Source: Streptomyces sp. NBC_00620 (lineage in GTDB: Bacteria; Actinomycetota; Actinomycetes; Streptomycetales; Streptomycetaceae). From it: a stretch of DNA of 64,000 nucleotides. Position 1 is the first letter of the stretch. Every line of letters starts with the position of its first letter. Where the stretch lies: NCBI RefSeq assembly GCF_026341825.1, contig NZ_JAPENY010000001.1, positions 3,472,001-3,536,000 on the forward strand, in the 5' to 3' direction. Under the pieces are notes generated by a model. That model did no database searches and was not told where the DNA came from. It saw nothing but the letters and a program-made list of their open reading frames with translations. The translations under genes and the position numbers were made by a program. Positions 1-7,849 of this stretch are shown in pieces.

Positions 1-156
1 TACGTGACGTCGTTCAACGTACGGAATGAATTCCTGCCCGCGCCCGGCTGGTTGAGGGGATTCCTCGGGGAATTCACCTGGGTTCTGCCGGTGCTGCACA
101 TCGGGATCATCGGGATGCTGATCCTGACCCGATGGTGGGACTTCTGGACGAGCTGA
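1..156 (+). CDS. C-terminal end of a membrane protein (partial)
   Basis: The first 51 codons read open from the window edge to a TGA at 154-156. The peptide ends in one hydrophobic helix (about residues 29-43, WVLPVLHIGIIGMLIL) followed by an aromatic tail WWDFWTS. It is evidently the last membrane segment and short cytoplasmic or periplasmic tail of a larger membrane protein whose start lies upstream. The fragment is too short to assign a family. About 100 bases of non-coding DNA separate it from the next gene. Confidence 0.7.
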   Translation, partial: YVTSFNVRNEFLPAPGWLRGFLGEFTWVLPVLHIGIIGMLILTRWWDFWTS

Positions 157-257
157 CTATTGGGCTTGTTGGGGGAATCTTGCGCTGATGAGGTTCTCAG
201 CATCGTTACGCGGTACGGACGCTGACCCCCCGAATCCTGAAAGGGACCGTACCTGAA

Positions 258-776
258 ATGAAGCCGACCACTCGAGGAACTCTTGCCGCTGTCCTGACCG
301 GCGTCGCGGCAGCGGTGGGTGCCGCCGCCGCGGCCCCCGCCGTCGCGGCCGAGACGGTCCCCGTCCCCGTGCCGCTGGACGGTGTGGAGAGCGCCCTCAA
401 TCTGCAGACGCCCAGGATCACCGGGCAGCTGCCGGTACCCATGCCGGGCAGCCCCGAAGGCCCGCGGTACGTCGAGGGTCGGTTGCTCCCCGATCGGGCT
501 CTGCCGCAGCTCCCGGTCACTGCCGGGCTGCCCGGGGCGGACGTGCGCACGCCTCTTCCGCATGTCCTCGGGGACGGCTTCGACCACCTCGGAGTCGGAG
601 CGCCCGCCGCCGATCTCCGCACGCTGACCCCCGGGCTGTCCCTGGACACCCCGCTCACCGCGCCGAACCCGGACAACTTCGGCCTGCCGGAGCCGAAACT
701 GCCTCAGGTCGCCGTGCTCACACCGCTGCTGCAGACGGTGCCCGGGGCGAACGTGGTCATGGGGGCTGGGGCGTAA
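258..776 (+). CDS. Secreted protein of unknown function
   Basis: A 172-residue protein with a clear Sec signal peptide: MKPTTR, a hydrophobic Ala/Val/Gly core to about residue 24 and a likely cut at AVA-AE near residue 31. The mature part is rich in Leu, Pro and Val and has recurrent LP and TPL motifs, without Cys and without a second membrane segment. The start ATG at 258 follows AAGGGA. I recognise no catalytic domain. It stands alone, about 150 bases before melC1 and in the same direction, so a link to melanin formation is possible but unsupported. Secreted proteins of this low-complexity kind are often cell-wall associated. Confidence 0.75.
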   Translation: MKPTTRGTLAAVLTGVAAAVGAAAAAPAVAAETVPVPVPLDGVESALNLQTPRITGQLPVPMPGSPEGPRYVEGRLLPDRALPQLPVTAGLPGADVRTPLPHVLGDGFDHLGVGAPAADLRTLTPGLSLDTPLTAPNPDNFGLPEPKLPQVAVLTPLLQTVPGANVVMGAGA

Positions 777-930
777 CGGCCATACGGGCGAGGTCCGGGC
801 GCCCGGCCCGGGCCTGCCGCCCACACCTTCCCGCGACTGATCCCGACCGTCATCGACCGCACCTGTATCCGCATCAGCTGCATCCGTACTCGCACCCGAT
901 TGATCCGGCTGATCCGGCGAGGAGAGAACC

Positions 931-1464
931 ATGTTCGTCAACAGAGTGCCGAGCAGCGTGTCGAGCGCGGTGTCGGTGAGGCCGGTGCAGCCGGTCGTCC
1001 CGGCGAGTGCGGGGGAACCGGGCCGCCCGGTGGCCTCCCGGCGCGGGACCCGGCGGGACGTCGTGCGCGGCCTGCTCGCGTCGGCCGTCGCCGTGGCGCT
1101 GACCCCGGTCGTCGCCGCCTCACGGCCCCCGCACCCCCCTCGGCCCGCTCGTTCCGAGGACTCGCCGTTCGACGAGATGTACCGAGGCCGCCACCTTCTC
1201 GGTGCGAAGACCGACGCGGGCCGCCGCGCCGCGGCCGGCGGCGGTGAGTGGCAGGTCACCGTGGACGGCCGGCCGCTGCACCTGATGCGCCGCGCGGACG
1301 GCACCTATCTGAGCATGGTGGACCACTACCGGTCGTATCCGACGGCGCTCGAGGCGGCCCGCGCGGCCGTCGACGAACTGGGCCCCTCGGAGCAACTGCG
1401 CGGCACGGACGCGGAGGAGAGTGCCGCGGAGGGAAGTGGTCACGCGCATGGTGTACACCCGTAA
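931..1464 (+). CDS. melC1: Tyrosinase cofactor / copper chaperone MelC1
   Basis: MelC1 binds apo-tyrosinase, loads its two coppers and carries it out through the Tat pathway. The 177-residue protein has a long twin-arginine leader: RRDVVRG at residues 41-47 followed by a hydrophobic stretch to about 63. The conserved cofactor core is present, with FDEMYRGRHLLG near residue 75 and a His-containing strand LHLMRRADGTYLSMVDHY. The leader is longer than in classical MelC1 proteins because of about 35 extra N-terminal residues. ATG 931 follows GAGGAGAG. Its 3' end overlaps melC2 by 17 bases, which fits the fixed chaperone-enzyme pair. Confidence 0.93.
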   Translation: MFVNRVPSSVSSAVSVRPVQPVVPASAGEPGRPVASRRGTRRDVVRGLLASAVAVALTPVVAASRPPHPPRPARSEDSPFDEMYRGRHLLGAKTDAGRRAAAGGGEWQVTVDGRPLHLMRRADGTYLSMVDHYRSYPTALEAARAAVDELGPSEQLRGTDAEESAAEGSGHAHGVHP

Positions 1465-2314
1465 GAACGTCAGCACACTGACGCGAGCGGAGCGGCGCCG
1501 CTTCGTCGGCGCGATGCTGGAGGTCAAACGCAGGGGCGAGTACGACGAGTTCGTCCGCACACACATCGAGTACTACGTCTCCGACGGCGACGGCGGACTA
1601 CGTACGGCACACATGGCGCCCTCCTTCCTGCCCTGGCACCGGCGGTTCCTGCTGGACCTGGAGCGGGCCCTGCGCCGCGTGGACTCCGCGGTGAGCGTGC
1701 CGTACTGGGACTGGACGCGGGACCGTACGACCTCATCCGCGCCGTGGACGCAGGATCTGCTCGGAGGGAACGGGCGGCGCTCCGACCGGCAGGTCATGAC
1801 CGGGCCCTTCGCCTACGCGCACGGCAAGTGGCGGATCAGGGAAGCCGTGACCGACGGGGAGTTCCTCACACGCGAGTTCGGCCGCCCGCAGGCCCCGATC
1901 GAGCTGCCCACCAAGCGTGAGCTGGACTCCGCTCTGGCCGACCCCGTCTACGACACGGCGCCCTGGAACTCCACGTCCTCCAAGGGGTTCCGCAACCGGC
2001 TCGAAGGGTGGGGGTCGGGGTCCGGGACCGCGGCCTGGCGCAACCACAACCGCGTGCACCGCTGGGTCGGCGGGCACATGCTCGGCGGCGCCTCGGTCAA
2101 CGACCCCGTCTTCTGGCTGCACCACGCCTTCGTGGACCTTCAGTGGTCCCGCTGGCAGAAGCGGCACCGCGGCGCGCGCTATCTGCCCGCGCGGCCACCG
2201 GGGCCGGACGACGAGCAGTACAGGCGGATCGTCGCGCGGCACGAGAAGATGCCGCCGTGGCGCGTGACACCGGACGAGCTTGAGGACCACAGCCGGATCT
2301 ACCGGTACGCCTGA
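1448..2314 (+). CDS. melC2: Tyrosinase MelC2
   Basis: Type-3 copper monooxygenase that hydroxylates tyrosine and oxidises the product to dopaquinone, the precursor of melanin. It has no signal peptide of its own and is exported bound to MelC1. All six copper ligands are visible: CuA His39, His55 and His64 (PWHRRF) and CuB His200, His204 and His226 (FWLHHAFVD). The spacing matches characterised Streptomyces enzymes. The YWDWT motif lies at 86-90. I start at ATG 1448 (MVYTRKN), which matches the family N-terminus and follows GAGGGAAG. An in-frame start at 1421 would add nine residues. A perfect 20-bp hairpin ends the operon. Confidence 0.95.
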   Translation: MVYTRKNVSTLTRAERRRFVGAMLEVKRRGEYDEFVRTHIEYYVSDGDGGLRTAHMAPSFLPWHRRFLLDLERALRRVDSAVSVPYWDWTRDRTTSSAPWTQDLLGGNGRRSDRQVMTGPFAYAHGKWRIREAVTDGEFLTREFGRPQAPIELPTKRELDSALADPVYDTAPWNSTSSKGFRNRLEGWGSGSGTAAWRNHNRVHRWVGGHMLGGASVNDPVFWLHHAFVDLQWSRWQKRHRGARYLPARPPGPDDEQYRRIVARHEKMPPWRVTPDELEDHSRIYRYA

Positions 2315-2357
2315 ACCTCCACCGGTGCGCCTGAAGGGTTGTCGCACCGCGTGAAGC

Positions 2358-2397
2358 GAACGGCTGTCGGGTCGCATGAACGGTTGTCGGGTCGCGT
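2358..2397 (+). repeat. Two tandem 20-bp units after melC2
   Basis: GAACGGCTGTCGGGTCGCAT is followed at once by a near copy with a changed T and G, and a more degenerate copy lies upstream near 2340. It sits between the melC2 stop and the terminator. No function is evident. Confidence 0.5.
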
Positions 2398-2414
2398 GGG
2401 CGGCTCGGGTGGAA

Positions 2415-2456
2415 CGGCGAGGCCCCCGGCAGTGGTCACTGCCGGGGGCCTCGCCG
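2415..2456. terminator. Perfect 20-bp hairpin between melC2 and chpG
   Basis: Arms 2415-2434 and 2437-2456 are exact reverse complements with a 2-base loop, and are very GC-rich. It lies between convergent genes and can serve as a terminator for both. There is no U-tract, as is usual in Streptomyces. Confidence 0.85.
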
Positions 2457-2469
2457 TACGTGCGTCGGG

Positions 2470-2745
2470 TCAGCCGCCGTAGCCGCCGTGGCCCTTGTCG
2501 TGGTCGCTGGCGTTCACGCAGGTGTTGCCGAACGCCGGGTTCAGCAGACCGATGACGCTGACGGTGTTCCCGCACACGTTGACCGGCACGTGGATCGGGA
2601 GCTGGACGACGTTGCCCGACAGAACGCCGGGCGAGCCGACGGCCTCGGCCTGAGCACCGGCGTCCGCCATGGCCAGACCGGCTCCGCTGAGCACCACGGC
2701 ACCCGTGCCGAGAGCGACACCGGCTACCTTCGCGATGCGAGACAT
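2470..2745 (-). CDS. chpG: Short chaplin (ChpG-like)
   Basis: Chaplins are small secreted amphipathic proteins that assemble as amyloid-like fibrils on aerial hyphae and lower surface tension. The 91-residue product has a signal peptide ending near AMADA (residue 28). One chaplin domain follows, with conserved SPGVLSGNVVQ, PVNVCGNTVSVIGLLNPAFGN and a second Cys in NTCVN. The two Cys are those that form the chaplin disulfide. There is no second chaplin domain and no sorting signal, so this is a short chaplin. The tail DHDKGHGGYGG is unusual. ATG 2745 follows AAGGAGAA. From memory, the chaplin gene next to melC2 in S. coelicolor is chpG, and the symbol rests on that synteny. Confidence 0.9.
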   Translation of the reverse strand: MSRIAKVAGVALGTGAVVLSGAGLAMADAGAQAEAVGSPGVLSGNVVQLPIHVPVNVCGNTVSVIGLLNPAFGNTCVNASDHDKGHGGYGG

Positions 2746-2906
2746 CACGTTCTCCTTTGACTTGGTGAGTGCGACCGCACGACCGCGACCGCACTCACCC
2801 TTCAACGCGTTCACCCACCGCTGGTCACGGCGTTTCATCGGGCGATCACTCTTGGGCCGCGCCGCGGGCGCAGGAAAATCGCTTCGGCTCGCGGTATGCC
2901 CTCGAT

Positions 2907-2912
2907 TAGCGT
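2907..2912 (+). promoter_or_regulatory. Probable -10 box of a leaderless transcript
   Basis: TAGCGT lies seven bases before ATG 2920, and there is no ribosome binding site. This is the usual arrangement for leaderless Streptomyces genes, and it favours 2920 over the ATG at 2896. No good -35 box is visible. Confidence 0.5.
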
Positions 2913-2919
2913 GCCGGGC

Positions 2920-3462
2920 ATGCCAACCGACCAACTGATCGGCCTGTTCGCCGAGGAGACCCGGGCCCGCGCCTTCGCCGCCGTGGCCCTCGGCGCGGAC
3001 ACCCCCGCGAAAGTCATGGAGAAGGCGGGGCTCTCCCCGAAGGACGCGACCGTGGCGCTGCGACGGCTCCAGGACCAGGGCGCGATCGCGGCGGGCGGCG
3101 ACGGGGGACTGAGCGTCGCCTACGACCGCTTCAGGGAACTCGCCCGTGCCTCGCGGACTCCGGCCGCCGAGAACCACGGCTCCGGGGACGAGCACACCGA
3201 GGCGGTCCTGCGGACCTTCGTACGCGACGGGCGTCTGGTGCGGCTGCCGGCCCAGTGGCAGCGCAAGCTGGTCGTCCTGAGGCACATCGCCGAACGGACC
3301 TTCGAGCCGGGCGTCGAGTACCCGGAGCGGACCGTCAACGAGAAGCTGCGCGCCTGGTGCGAGGACGCGCCGGTCGACCATGTGACGCTGCGGCGGTATC
3401 TGGTGGACCTGCATCATCTGCGGCGGCAGTACGGGTTCTACTGGCGCCCTGCGGGAGTGTGA
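2920..3462 (+). CDS. Winged-helix protein with C-terminal DUF2087
   Basis: The 180-residue protein has two parts. Residues 1-75 look like an ArsR-type winged helix (PAKVMEKAGLSPKDATVALRRLQDQGAI). Residues about 100-175 match DUF2087, with the recurring pattern RLVRLPAQWQRKLVVLRHIA, YPERTVNE and HVTLRRYLVD, ending YGFYWRP. Family members are presumed DNA-binding regulators; the ligand is unknown. The start at 2920 rests on the leaderless promoter spacing; an upstream ATG at 2896 would add eight residues. It is a single gene, convergent with the dehydrogenase that follows. Confidence 0.85.
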   Translation: MPTDQLIGLFAEETRARAFAAVALGADTPAKVMEKAGLSPKDATVALRRLQDQGAIAAGGDGGLSVAYDRFRELARASRTPAAENHGSGDEHTEAVLRTFVRDGRLVRLPAQWQRKLVVLRHIAERTFEPGVEYPERTVNEKLRAWCEDAPVDHVTLRRYLVDLHHLRRQYGFYWRPAGV

Positions 3463-3480
3463 GGCGGCGGCGTTCGTCCG

Positions 3481-3522
3481 TACGCCGACTCGGTGTTGCT
3501 CAGCCTCAGCCGAGTCGGCGTA
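3481..3522. terminator. Hairpin between convergent genes
   Basis: Arms TACGCCGACTCGG (3481-3493) and its exact complement at 3510-3522 leave a 16-base loop. The right arm lies inside the last codons of the dehydrogenase gene. Confidence 0.7.
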
Positions 3523-4465
3523 CCGGTGAGCCGGCCAGGAACGCCTGGATGTCCTCGACCGCGCCGGAGTAGTACGCCTCGTAGTTGGCCCGCGACACAT
3601 AGCCGAGGTGCGGGGTGGCCAGCAGGCGCGGGGCCGAGCGCATCGGATGGTCGGCGGGGAGCGGCTCGACGTCGAACACGTCGACGCCCGCTCCGGCGAA
3701 CCGGCCTTCGTGCAGGGCGGTGAGCAGCGCGTCCTGGTCGACGATCGCCGCGCGCGAGGTGTTGACGAGGTAGGCCGTCGGCTTGAGCAGGGCCAGTTCG
3801 GCGGCGCCGATGAGGCCGCGGGTGCGGTCGCCGAGCGCGAGGTGGACGGAGACGAAGTCGCTGCTCGCGAGCAACTCCTCCTTGGAGGCGGCCAGTTCCA
3901 CCCCGACCTCCTCGGCGCGCTCCTTGGTGAGGTGCCGGCTCCACGCGCTCACCCGCATGCCGAACGCGAGGCCCACCTGCGCCACCCGGCTGCCGATCTT
4001 CCCGAGACCGATCAGACCGAGCCGGCGGCCGTGCAGATCGGCTCCGACGGTGCTCTGCCAGGGACCGCCCGCGCGCAGCGCCTCGTTCTCCGTGACGAGG
4101 CCCCGAGCGAGGCCGAGCAGGAGCGCCCAGGTCAGCTCGACCGGGGGAGTGGAAGCGCTCGGGGTGCCGCACACGGTCACGGCCTGCGCCTCGGCGGCCG
4201 CGTAGTCGATCACCGTGTTGCGCATCCCGGAGGCGATCAGCAGCTTCAGGCGGGGCAGCCGGGCCAGCAGCGACGCCGGGAAGGGCACCCGCTCCCGCAG
4301 GGTGACGACGATGTCGAAGTCCGCCAGCGCGGCGGCCAGCGCGTCCTCGTCGGCGAAGTGCCGGGCGAAACCGACGACTTCCACGTCGTCCGCGACGGGC
4401 GACCAGTCGGCGACCTCGGTCGCGATGCCCTGATAGTCGTCCAGCACGGCACACCGAAGTCGCAT
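3506..4465 (-). CDS. D-isomer-specific 2-hydroxyacid dehydrogenase family protein
   Basis: An NAD(P)-dependent oxidoreductase of the D-2-hydroxyacid dehydrogenase family, 319 residues. It shows the Rossmann motif GLGKIGSRVAQVG near residue 150, the family segment TSRAAIVDQDALLTALHEG, Glu in DVFDVEPLP, and the catalytic-type His in TPHLGYVS near 292. The substrate cannot be read from the sequence; close relatives are annotated as phosphoglycerate or glyoxylate/hydroxypyruvate reductases, but this lacks the C-terminal ACT domain of SerA. ATG 4465 follows GGAAGG at good spacing; longer readings upstream run into non-coding DNA. Confidence 0.88.
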   Translation of the reverse strand: MRLRCAVLDDYQGIATEVADWSPVADDVEVVGFARHFADEDALAAALADFDIVVTLRERVPFPASLLARLPRLKLLIASGMRNTVIDYAAAEAQAVTVCGTPSASTPPVELTWALLLGLARGLVTENEALRAGGPWQSTVGADLHGRRLGLIGLGKIGSRVAQVGLAFGMRVSAWSRHLTKERAEEVGVELAASKEELLASSDFVSVHLALGDRTRGLIGAAELALLKPTAYLVNTSRAAIVDQDALLTALHEGRFAGAGVDVFDVEPLPADHPMRSAPRLLATPHLGYVSRANYEAYYSGAVEDIQAFLAGSPVRRLG

Positions 4466-4592
4466 GTCAGGTCCCTTCCAGGCTCGACCGGACCCTACCC
4501 GAGCGAAGGAAGGGCGGCGGGGCGGGGCCCAGGGAACCTGCTGCTCCGGAAGCCGCGACGGCCGCTCGCTCCCCATGGCAGTCTGGGCACCC

Positions 4593-5174
4593 ATGAGTGC
4601 GACCTTGGCGGTACGGAGCCTGCGCGCGGCGGTGTTCGCCGTGCTGTGTGTGCTGCTGGCCGCCGGGGGACACGGGCTGGCGACGGGAGAGGCGCCGCCG
4701 TTGTGGGCGGACGGTGCCGGGGTCCTCGCCCTCTTCGCGGCCGGCTGCCTGCTGAGCGGTCGGGAGCGGTCGCTCCTCGGGATCGGCGGCGGGATGCTCG
4801 CCGCGCAGGCCGGACTGCACATCGGGTTCGCGGCGACCCGGCCCCGCATGGCGATGAACATGCACGGCGCGCACATGACGCACCCGCATGCGATGACGTC
4901 CCACGCCACCGCCGCCCACCTGACGGCCGCTCTCCTCGCGACCTGGTGGCTGCGGCGCGGTGAGGCGGCGCTGTGGTCCCTGCTGCGCAGGGCCGCGACG
5001 CTCGTCCCGGGGCTCGCGGCATGGTGGCGGGTGCGGACCGGACCGTCCCACGCCCAGCCGCGCTGGAACGCCGTATGCCGGAACGCGGCCGAGCCGCGGC
5101 CACTTCGACAGGTGCTGCTGCGGCACGCCGTCTCCCGCCGGGGACCGCCGACAGGGCTCGTGTACACGCCCTGA
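4593..5174 (+). CDS. His/Met-rich membrane protein, probable metal handling
   Basis: About 193 residues with four predicted membrane segments (near residues 10-28, 42-60, 68-86 and 108-125). The loop before the last helix is packed with Met and His (MAMNMHGAHMTHPHAMTSH, then HLTAA), a composition typical of copper-binding loops. The Arg-rich C-terminal tail is cytoplasmic by the positive-inside rule. The YcnI copper-binding gene starts 30 bases downstream on the same strand, which supports a copper role by context. I recognise no named family. The start could also be ATG 4575. Confidence 0.75.
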   Translation: MSATLAVRSLRAAVFAVLCVLLAAGGHGLATGEAPPLWADGAGVLALFAAGCLLSGRERSLLGIGGGMLAAQAGLHIGFAATRPRMAMNMHGAHMTHPHAMTSHATAAHLTAALLATWWLRRGEAALWSLLRRAATLVPGLAAWWRVRTGPSHAQPRWNAVCRNAAEPRPLRQVLLRHAVSRRGPPTGLVYTP

Positions 5175-5204
5175 CCCCATCCCCACCAGTACGGAGCTTC
5201 CCTG

Positions 5205-5942
5205 ATGTCCCCGATACGCACCACCCTGCGCCGGGCCGGCCTCGTCGCCGGTCTTGCCGCGGCCGGAGTCCTGGCGGCCGCGGGCGCGGCCTTCGCCCAT
5301 GTGACGGTTCACCCCGAGAGCTACGCCAAGGGCGCCACGGACGGCGTTCTGACCTTCCGTGTCCCCAACGAGGAGGACACCGCCAGCACCACGAAGGTGC
5401 AGGTCTTCCTGCCCACCGACCATCCGGTCCTGGGCGTTCTGGTCACTCCCGAGGAGGGCTGGACCCCGGAGGTGACGACGACCAAGCTGAAGACCCCCGT
5501 CAAGACGGACGACGGCACGATCACCGACGCCGTCTCCGAGATCACCTGGACCGGCGGCAGGATCCGCCACGGCGAGTACCAGGACTTCAACGTCGCCTTC
5601 GGTCAACTGCCCGACGACGTGGACCAGTTGACCTTCAAGACGCTGCAGACCTACTCGGACGGAAGCGTCGCCCGCTGGATCGAGGAGGCGGAACAGGGCG
5701 GGGACGAGCCGGAGAACCCGGCGCCGGTGCTGACGCTCACGGCCAAGACCGCGGCCGACTCCGAGGAGGCCGCGTCGTCGAGCTCGGACTCGGACTCGGG
5801 CTCGGCTCCTGCCGCCGAGAGTTCGGCCGCGAGCAGTGACTCGACTGCTCGTGGCCTGGGGATCGCCGGCCTGGTCGTGGGTGTCCTCGGCCTGGCCGCG
5901 GCCGGCTTCGCCCTCGCGCGAGCCCGCAGCGCCCGCTCGTAG
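5205..5942 (+). CDS. YcnI-type (DUF1775) copper-binding membrane-anchored protein
   Basis: A 245-residue exported protein. The signal peptide ends at AFA-HVTVHP, leaving the mature N-terminal His (residue 32) that binds copper in YcnI proteins, and the YcnI beta-sandwich runs to about residue 170. A Ser/Asp/Glu-rich linker (185-215) leads to one C-terminal helix (LGIAGLVVGVLGLAAAGFAL) and a basic tail. The protein is therefore membrane-anchored outside the cell. In other bacteria ycnI lies next to copper import genes; here it follows the His/Met-rich membrane protein. ATG 5205 lies 30 bases after that gene's stop. Confidence 0.9.
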   Translation: MSPIRTTLRRAGLVAGLAAAGVLAAAGAAFAHVTVHPESYAKGATDGVLTFRVPNEEDTASTTKVQVFLPTDHPVLGVLVTPEEGWTPEVTTTKLKTPVKTDDGTITDAVSEITWTGGRIRHGEYQDFNVAFGQLPDDVDQLTFKTLQTYSDGSVARWIEEAEQGGDEPENPAPVLTLTAKTAADSEEAASSSSDSDSGSAPAAESSAASSDSTARGLGIAGLVVGVLGLAAAGFALARARSARS

Positions 5943-6003
5943 TCCGTCCCGTTCCTGGTCCGTCCTAGTCCGTCCTGTTCCGCTCCCAGTCCGCGAGCGG
6001 TTG

Positions 6004-6039
6004 CCGCCCCGCCGGTCTCAACTCCCCTCGGCGGGGCGG
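6004..6039. terminator. Hairpin around the stop codon of the Ni/Co permease
   Basis: Arms CCGCCCCGCCG (6004-6014) and exact complement at 6029-6039; the 14-base loop contains the permease stop codon. It lies between convergent genes. Confidence 0.7.
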
Positions 6040-7121
6040 ACCGCCCATCGCTGCTCCACCTTGGCCAGTCGCCAGTACGCCACGGCCGCGGCCCAGACGG
6101 CCACGAACAGGCCCACGATGATGTACCCGACGTTGCCCAGGTCGAGCCCCGCGATCCAGCCGGTGACCGAGTCGGTCAGGTCGAGCTTCTCGTGCAGGAC
6201 GCTCACCAGCTCGATCGTGCCGATGAAGAAGGCCACCGCGATGGACAGGCCGGTGATGGTGAGGTTGTAGAACACCTTGCGCACCGGGTTGGAGAAGGCC
6301 CACTGGTAGGCGAAGTTCATGAACGTGCCGTCCAGCGTGTCGAACAGGCTCATCCCCGCCGCGAACAGCAGCGGCAGGCACAGGATCGCGTACCAGGGCA
6401 GGCCGGCCGCCGCGCCGCTGCCCGCCATCACCATCAGCGTGACCTCGGTGGCCGTGTCGAAGCCGAGGCCGAAGAGGAAGCCCAGCGGGTACATCTGCCC
6501 AGGACGCGTGATGGACTTGGTGAAGCGGCCGAGGATCCGGTTCATGAACCCCCGGGAATCCAGGTGCTGTTCGAGCTCGGCCTCGTCGTACGTACCGGCC
6601 CGCATCGCCCTGAAGACCCGCAGGATGCCGACCAGCGCGACGAGGTTGAGGGCGGCGATCAGGTAGAGGAACGACCCGGAGACCGTGGTGCCCATCACCC
6701 CGAGCACCTGGTGCGTACTCGAGCCCTCGTTCATGATCCGCCCGGCCAGCTGGGTGCCTCCGGCGATCAGCGCGGCGAGCAGCACCACCACGCTTGAGTG
6801 CCCCAGCGCGAACCAGAAGCCCACCGACACCGGCCGCTTCCCGTCGGCCATCAGCTTTCGGGTGGTGTTGTCGATCGCGGCGATGTGGTCGGCGTCGAAG
6901 GCATGCCGCATGCCCAGGGTGTACGCCGTGATGCCCAGGCCGATGCCGAAGGCCTTGGAGCCGACCTCGTAGTGCTCCGGCACCACGAGCAGGAACAGGA
7001 TGCCGAACGCGACGACATGCAGCGCCGCGATCACTGCCAGAAGTACGGCCGTGCGCACGGTGTCCTCGCGTCGCCAGCGGAATCCGGCGGCGGGTGGGGA
7101 CGACTGCGTGGGCAGGGTCAT
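6018..7121 (-). CDS. NiCoT-family nickel/cobalt permease
   Basis: Secondary transporter importing Ni2+ or Co2+, 367 residues, with about eight membrane helices. The family signature is present: RHAFDADHIAAIDNTTR (the HX4DH metal motif in helix 2), then FALGHSSVVV, and LGFDTATEVTL in the second half. ATG 7121 follows CTGGAG at nine bases; a GTG at 7151 lacks a binding site and falls against the riboswitch. The cobalamin riboswitch upstream implies that B12 represses the gene and that cobalt for corrin synthesis is the main cargo. Confidence 0.94.
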   Translation of the reverse strand: MTLPTQSSPPAAGFRWRREDTVRTAVLLAVIAALHVVAFGILFLLVVPEHYEVGSKAFGIGLGITAYTLGMRHAFDADHIAAIDNTTRKLMADGKRPVSVGFWFALGHSSVVVLLAALIAGGTQLAGRIMNEGSSTHQVLGVMGTTVSGSFLYLIAALNLVALVGILRVFRAMRAGTYDEAELEQHLDSRGFMNRILGRFTKSITRPGQMYPLGFLFGLGFDTATEVTLMVMAGSGAAAGLPWYAILCLPLLFAAGMSLFDTLDGTFMNFAYQWAFSNPVRKVFYNLTITGLSIAVAFFIGTIELVSVLHEKLDLTDSVTGWIAGLDLGNVGYIIVGLFVAVWAAAVAYWRLAKVEQRWAVRPAEGS

Positions 7122-7165
7122 GGGGTCACGCTCCAGCACCTCGTGGATCACTTCGTGAGATGCCG

Positions 7166-7392
7166 TGGCCGGTCTCCTGGCTGACGGGGGTCCGCACCGT
7201 CCCGCCTTCCCGGCCGCCGGGAGGCGACCAGTGGCCGAAGTGGGACGGGGCGCCTCAAGCCGTTTGCTCCGTACACGAGTACGCCGCGTACGGACCTGGT
7301 CCGAGGCCCGATCACAGTGGCGAGGGCCGCTCCGGCCTGGGCCCCTTCGAGGACGAAGAGGCCGTCACCGGTCTTCCCGAACACCACGGCCC
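7166..7392 (-). promoter_or_regulatory. Cobalamin (B12) riboswitch
   Basis: Read on the minus strand, the leader shows the ordered elements of an adenosylcobalamin riboswitch. GGGAAGACCGGTGACGG lies near 7378-7362, then GCCACTGTGATCGGG near 7322-7308, then CCACTGG and CCGGGAAGGCGGG further down. The B12 box AGCCAGGAGACCGGCC lies at about 7183-7168. It ends about 45 bases before the permease ATG. When bound, such RNAs hide the ribosome binding site or end transcription. The call rests on motif order and spacing; folding was not computed. Confidence 0.88.
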
Positions 7393-7438
7393 ACCAACCG
7401 TAGGCGTGGCCACTCTCCCCTGCAAAGCTGCACAGGTG

Positions 7439-7472
7439 CGCAGGTATTGAAGATCACATAGCGGTGCCTGCG
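7439..7472. promoter_or_regulatory. Candidate operator before the ArsR gene
   Basis: CGCAGG (7439-7444) and CCTGCG (7467-7472) form an inverted repeat just upstream of the regulator's ATG, in the space shared with the divergent permease unit. It is a possible metal-regulator site, by position only. Confidence 0.35.
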
Positions 7473-7483
7473 AAGATGACCTC

Positions 7484-7828
7484 ATGCACCTCGTCCCCGC
7501 CGAGCGCGCCGATCGCCGGACCATCGACGGCCACCGGGTCTGCGACGCAGTCGCCGCCATCGGTGAACCAGGGCACGTACGAGCCTGGGCCGACCGCTTC
7601 TCCCTCCTCGCGGACCCGCGTCGCCTCGCCCTGCTCCTGGCCCTGCACCGGGCCGGCCCCCTCGCAGTCTCCGACCTCGCCGTCGCGACCGGCATGAACG
7701 ACCCCGCCGTGTCCCAGGCCCTGCGTCTGCTCCGTACCGCCGGGGTGGTCGAGGGCGACAAGGACGGGCGGGTCGTGCGCTACCGGGTGACCGACGGCCC
7801 GACCGCCGAACTCCTCGAGCACTGTTGA
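7484..7828 (+). CDS. ArsR/SmtB-family regulator, probable nickel/cobalt sensor
   Basis: A 114-residue winged-helix repressor. The recognition region is SDLAVATGMNDPAVSQALRLLRTAGVV (residues 63-89), followed by the wing DGRVVRYRV. It has an N-terminal extension beginning MHLVP with further His and Cys (HRVCDA), and ends EHC, so potential metal ligands lie at both ends, as in actinobacterial NmtR and KmtR sensors. It is divergent from the nickel/cobalt permease, suggesting local metal control besides the riboswitch. The sensed metal is inferred. Confidence 0.85.
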   Translation: MHLVPAERADRRTIDGHRVCDAVAAIGEPGHVRAWADRFSLLADPRRLALLLALHRAGPLAVSDLAVATGMNDPAVSQALRLLRTAGVVEGDKDGRVVRYRVTDGPTAELLEHC

Positions 7829-7849
7829 GTTGCCAAGGTGCTGTGTCGC

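Noticed and set aside
931..2745. A biosynthetic gene cluster around the tyrosinase
   Set aside because: Only the chaperone-enzyme pair and an unrelated chaplin are present; no assembly-line or tailoring genes.
3506..5224. A 572-codon extension of the 2-hydroxyacid dehydrogenase frame
   Set aside because: The added N-terminal part is antisense to the His/Met-rich membrane protein gene; ATG 4465 has a good ribosome site and matches the family start.
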